A stretch of 6,563 bases of DNA from Candidatus Hydrogenedentota bacterium. GTDB lineage: Bacteria; Hydrogenedentota; Hydrogenedentia; Hydrogenedentales; SLHB01. The stretch is taken from the NCBI GenBank assembly GCA_003557825.1, contig PWNM01000640.1, forward strand, positions 1 to 6,563. Reading direction: 5' to 3'. The notes beneath the pieces were generated by a model. That model did no database searches. It was not told the DNA's origin and was given only the letters and a program-made list of their open reading frames with translations. The translations under genes were made by a program, and so were the position numbers. Of the stretch, positions 5,301-6,563 are shown piece by piece. Position 1 is the first letter of the stretch. Every line of letters starts with the position of its first letter.

Positions 5301-5522
5301 TATGTCTTGGTGGAGTGTTCGGATACCGATATCCCACCTGAGACCATGGTTCGACTTCGACTTTCCGATGATACTGTTTCTGGCGCAGTTCTGTTGGGTT
5401 ACTCGGAGGCCCATGGCTGGAGCCGATTGGCAGACCAAGAGTACAATTTGGACACGGGCATGATCACTGCCACCGATGTCGTCCATCAGGCCTTCGTTGT
5501 CGCCGTCCCTGAGGAGCCCTAA
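2361..5522 (+). CDS. Exported penicillin acylase-family (Ntn-hydrolase, S45) protein with altered catalytic residues and a duplicated C-terminal domain
   Basis: Residues 1-22 form a Sec signal peptide (Arg5, hydrophobic core LYGILVAVLVGG, cleavage likely after ATA22), so the protein is exported. Residues about 33-178 are the alpha-chain region (IYRDEWGTPHIYA, FGFGYAQAEDHLEAM). The beta-chain region starts at SANAWAVGPS (178-187), followed by INPH (His201) and GHNGVLGWA. Family members hydrolyse amide bonds in penicillins or acyl-homoserine lactones using an N-terminal Ser exposed by self-cleavage, normally in the order Ser-Asn. Here Ala179 precedes Asn180 and Ser178 is one place early. The oxyanion Asn segment reads QACGTPPW (443-450), without Asn. 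His201 and Arg475 match the expected spacing of the other active-site residues. Residues 715-835 and 935-1052 are two copies of one domain, joined by an acidic Pro-rich linker. At 1053 residues it exceeds the usual 750-850. The start lacks a clear ribosome site; ATGs at 2364 and 2370 are alternatives. Substrate unknown; a non-catalytic binding role is plausible. Confidence 0.88.
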   Translation: MMPMRACLYGILVAVLVGGATAGGQEPQSMWDHVTIYRDEWGTPHIYADSVGTMAFGFGYAQAEDHLEAMLLAYRVANGRAAEVLGEAYAASDEFALIMAHGELAQEALAHADPVTRELAEGFAIGVNAWIADHPERTPPWAEGVRPADILALLHCYLMSFAPFHLPKTYHREPATPSANAWAVGPSQSATGEAMLFINPHADYTGPFQWHEAHLVTPGLNIAGTTLFGLPVIMQGHNGVLGWALSPNKPNTADIYAEPEMRWAPPTPGSIVSPMLQRQMEALIASLAIPKPFYVRHGDSLEERVAYRLEMANGPVVGSHAGRSCSYRVAGYRDFGALRQFLEMGRARNLAGFQEALAMHQIPCFHVVYADQEGNIFYLYNAKVANRLGPSAFEEDNDDDTQVTVQLDWDRPLPAEDSRYAWGELVPASRMPAIVNPASGFIQACGTPPWGVTSGNEIQQADWPHWFVLDNDSFRARRARHLLRIGPRSFTDIQSMAYDILVPFAVRAVPKLQEIAETNEGLLASLHPDVPQGLGIFDDWSYVADVNSPAMTFFHVWWSSYRALVPDHRNESALKEAFIDGRLDPRLALEATDRAARMMRNEFGSLSVPWGQVHTVRRGQRESSIPGSQTGQPLFLAADTTFQDGRWRMTGGYGFAMAVRFGPRVEAVSMLPFGASENPNSPHYDDQLDLMTERRFKVTRFYLDDVQRNARSGFGRVVQLRARGLAGSVQIRSQYPVKARLESSVTAPAPLPEGLSPYTVFVTPRQEPEEIPSLVDLEIYIPPELFPLARFYELGVYAYDEEGYWRPVAAQRANPEQRTLVARDVGRATYAVLGPPTGIEQVFVDEQPPSPLMLRTYDSDEFREPEIPAAPSVVQSPLETESEGAIPELPVPDVVDGPAPLSDTDLEPDEDTPTVPEFPESELPTESTGPAIAWGRVVELVPPGMDGFIRIAAEEPIGARLRVESEPPSAIPEGFTALSKYVLVECSDTDIPPETMVRLRLSDDTVSGAVLLGYSEAHGWSRLADQEYNLDTGMITATDVVHQAFVVAVPEEP
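4503..4868 (+). repeat. First copy of the duplicated C-terminal domain of the acylase-like protein
   Basis: Protein residues 715-836 begin GRVVQL, continue with PVKARL, LPEG, YTVFV and IPPE, and end with GYWRPVA and a DVGRATYAVLG close. The order and spacing repeat in the second copy. The alternation of hydrophobic residues suggests a beta-sandwich fold. This is a protein-level repeat; the DNA has diverged except for short words such as CCCGGCTCCGCTT (4601-4613), which recurs in the linker at 5051-5063. Confidence 0.65.
5163..5519 (+). repeat. Second copy of the duplicated C-terminal domain of the acylase-like protein
   Basis: Residues 935-1053 begin GRVVEL, then PIGARL, IPEG, KYVLV and IPPE, and end GWSRLA, ATDVVHQAFVVAVP. 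Each landmark matches the first copy in the same order. The linker between copies (about residues 837-934) is rich in Pro, Glu, Asp and Ser and is likely disordered. The domain family is not recognised. Confidence 0.65.
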
Positions 5523-5533
5523 CCGGCTCAGAT

Positions 5534-5563
5534 TTGCTGCTTTTCGCCCCCTTCACGTATTAT
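5534..5563 (+). promoter_or_regulatory. Weak candidate promoter for larB-larC
   Basis: TTGCTG (5534-5539, three of six matches) and TATTAT (5558-5563, five of six) lie 18 bp apart in the 94-bp gap after the acylase-like gene. Transcription would start near 5570, at the inverted repeat AATTGG-GCT-CCAATT (5571-5585). No terminator is visible after the acylase-like gene, so read-through into larB is equally possible. Confidence 0.3.
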
Positions 5564-5570
5564 GGCGATG

Positions 5571-5585
5571 AATTGGGCTCCAATT
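5571..5585. repeat. Inverted repeat upstream of larB
   Basis: AATTGG and CCAATT form a perfect 6-bp inverted repeat around GCT, 31 bases before the larB ATG. It could be an operator or a small mRNA hairpin at the 5' end of the lar transcript. There is no U-tract. Confidence 0.35.
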
Positions 5586-5603
5586 AGGAGTGCCTCACTC
5601 GGA

Positions 5604-5610
5604 AAAGGGA
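5604..5610 (+). promoter_or_regulatory. Ribosome binding site that decides the larB start
   Basis: AAAGGGA stands 6 nt before the ATG at 5617. The in-frame GTG at 5590 has only an adjacent AGGA with no spacer, and starting there would add nine residues not typical of LarB. Confidence 0.55.
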
Positions 5611-5616
5611 TCGTTT

Positions 5617-6381
5617 ATGGATCATAATGTACTGACCAAACTGCTTGAATCGGTAGCATCGGGCAATCTTTCCGTTTCAGACGCTGCCAAACGCCTTCGC
5701 TCGTTACCTTTCGAGGATTTGGGGTTCGCTAAGGTCGACCATCATCGGGCGCTTCGAAAAGGATTTCCCGAAACCATTTTCGGCCAAGGAAAAACGCCCG
5801 AACAGATTGTGGCCATCATGGGGCGGATGCAAGAGTACGGCAGCAACATATTGGCCACTCGTTGCAGCCGCGAGGCCGTTGAGGCTGTTCTCGAGGCCTA
5901 TCCCGACGCGGTTCATCACGAAATGGCCCGGGCGATTACCCTCATGGTGGACCCTCCACCGATGCTGCCGGGCTACGTGGGGATTCTGTGCGCCGGTACG
6001 TCCGATCTTCCGGTTGGAGAGGAGGCCGCTGTATCTTGCGAAATGCTCGGCGTTCCCACCAAACGCATCTACGATGTCGGCGTTGCGGGTCTTCACCGCC
6101 TGCTCGAGCAGCAATCCATCATCGAGCAGGCTTCAACGCTTGTGGTGTGCGCCGGTATGGAAGGCGCTCTGCCAAGTGTGGTAGCCGGCTTGGTGGATAT
6201 CCCGGTTATCGCCGTGCCGACCAGCATCGGGTATGGCGCCCATCTTGGCGGTATCACGCCCCTGTTGGCCATGCTCAATTCGTGCGCTACGGGGGTAGCG
6301 GTCGTAAATATTGATAACGGATACGGCGCGGGCACATTGGCCGGACTCATTCATCGGCAAACCCATCGGCCTCAAGGATAA
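5617..6381 (+). CDS. larB: LarB, pyridinium-3,5-biscarboxylic acid mononucleotide synthase (nickel-pincer cofactor biosynthesis)
   Basis: LarB acts in the cytoplasm as the first step to the nickel-pincer nucleotide cofactor of lactate racemase and related enzymes: it carboxylates the pyridinium ring of nicotinic acid adenine dinucleotide and cleaves its phosphoanhydride. The 254-residue product has the full family pattern. The N-terminal part carries LPFEDLGFAKVDHHRALRKG (30-49), then FPETIFGQGKT (50-60). The C-terminal half is the PurE-like domain, with CAGTSDLPVGEEAA (125-138), CAGMEGALPSVVAGL (178-192) and PTSIGYGA (201-208). Cys223 in MLNSCATG, before VVNIDNGYGAG, matches in position the catalytic Cys reported for Lactobacillus plantarum LarB (Cys221, from memory). 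The length is normal and no key residue is missing. The ATG start is chosen for its ribosome site. larC follows after seven bases, so the two are co-transcribed. larE and a racemase-type larA are not in the window. Confidence 0.95.
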   Translation: MDHNVLTKLLESVASGNLSVSDAAKRLRSLPFEDLGFAKVDHHRALRKGFPETIFGQGKTPEQIVAIMGRMQEYGSNILATRCSREAVEAVLEAYPDAVHHEMARAITLMVDPPPMLPGYVGILCAGTSDLPVGEEAAVSCEMLGVPTKRIYDVGVAGLHRLLEQQSIIEQASTLVVCAGMEGALPSVVAGLVDIPVIAVPTSIGYGAHLGGITPLLAMLNSCATGVAVVNIDNGYGAGTLAGLIHRQTHRPQG

Positions 6382-6388
6382 CCTCATA

Positions 6389-6563
6389 ATGAAAACGATT
6401 TATCTTGACTGTTTCTGTGGAGCGAGCGGGGATATGATCGTCGGGGCGTTGCTGGATCTTGGCGTCGAAATCGATGCATTGCGTCAATCGTTGGCCTCGC
6501 TCGACGTCCATGGGTTTGCATTGCGTGCGGAAAAGGTCAAGAAAAAGGGAGTCATGGCCACAC
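6389..6563 (+). CDS. larC: LarC, nickel insertion protein (N-terminal 58 residues; 3' end outside window)
   Basis: LarC is a CTP-dependent cyclometallase that inserts nickel into the dithio-pyridinium precursor, the last step of nickel-pincer cofactor synthesis. The visible N-terminus, MKTIYLDCFCGASGDMIVGA and then LLDLGVEIDAL, is the highly conserved LarC opening, with the usual DCF-x-GASGDM motif. Later residues (FALRAEKVKKKGVMAT) follow the family pattern to the window edge. The ATG lies 7 nt after the larB stop with AAGGA (6374-6378) 10 nt upstream, inside the end of larB, so translation is probably coupled. In L. plantarum LarC is made from two frames by a programmed frameshift; whether that applies here cannot be seen because only the start is present. 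Confidence 0.95.
   Translation, partial: MKTIYLDCFCGASGDMIVGALLDLGVEIDALRQSLASLDVHGFALRAEKVKKKGVMAT

Noticed and set aside
5590..5616. GTG start adding nine residues to LarB
   Set aside because: There is no spacer between the purine run and the GTG. The ATG at 5617 has a properly placed ribosome site and gives the usual LarB N-terminus.

Overview
The window reads as chromosomal DNA of an uncultured bacterium, moderately GC-rich, with Shine-Dalgarno-led genes, Sec-exported proteins and a lar (nickel-pincer cofactor) operon. The sequence alone does not place it in a phylum. All supported genes run on the + strand. I see no insertion sequence, CRISPR array, tRNA or rRNA.

Layout. (a) 1-1158: the C-terminal 385 residues of a larger protein, an acidic/proline-rich linker followed by an alpha-helical TPR-like domain. 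(b) 1153-2250: a compact unit of about 1 kb. It opens with a long stem-loop and a plausible sigma70-type promoter, carries three small ORFs of 48, 66 and 69 codons, and closes with two tandem terminator-like hairpins. Each small ORF has its own Shine-Dalgarno sequence about 8 nt before its ATG. All three share one N-terminal pattern, M-[KR]-H-x3-[LIV]-[ST]-K-x(0-3)-P-A-[KRQ]-A-[QT], then a Trp a few residues later, while their C-terminal halves differ. This looks like a family of leader/core-type peptides and is the most novel item here. (c) 2361-5522: a 1053-residue exported protein of the penicillin acylase (Ntn-hydrolase, S45) family. The family's catalytic Ser position reads Ala and the oxyanion-hole Asn segment has no Asn, so it may be a pseudoenzyme. 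Its C-terminus holds two copies of a beta-type domain separated by a Pro/Glu/Asp-rich linker. (d) 5617-6563: larB and the start of larC, seven bases apart, for synthesis of the nickel-pincer nucleotide cofactor.

How they work together. larB and larC clearly form an operon. The peptide unit is closed off by its own terminators, and the acylase-like gene has a separate weak promoter candidate, so a functional link between them is only positional. No recognisable peptide-modification enzyme, protease or transporter lies in the window, so the role of the small peptides stays open.
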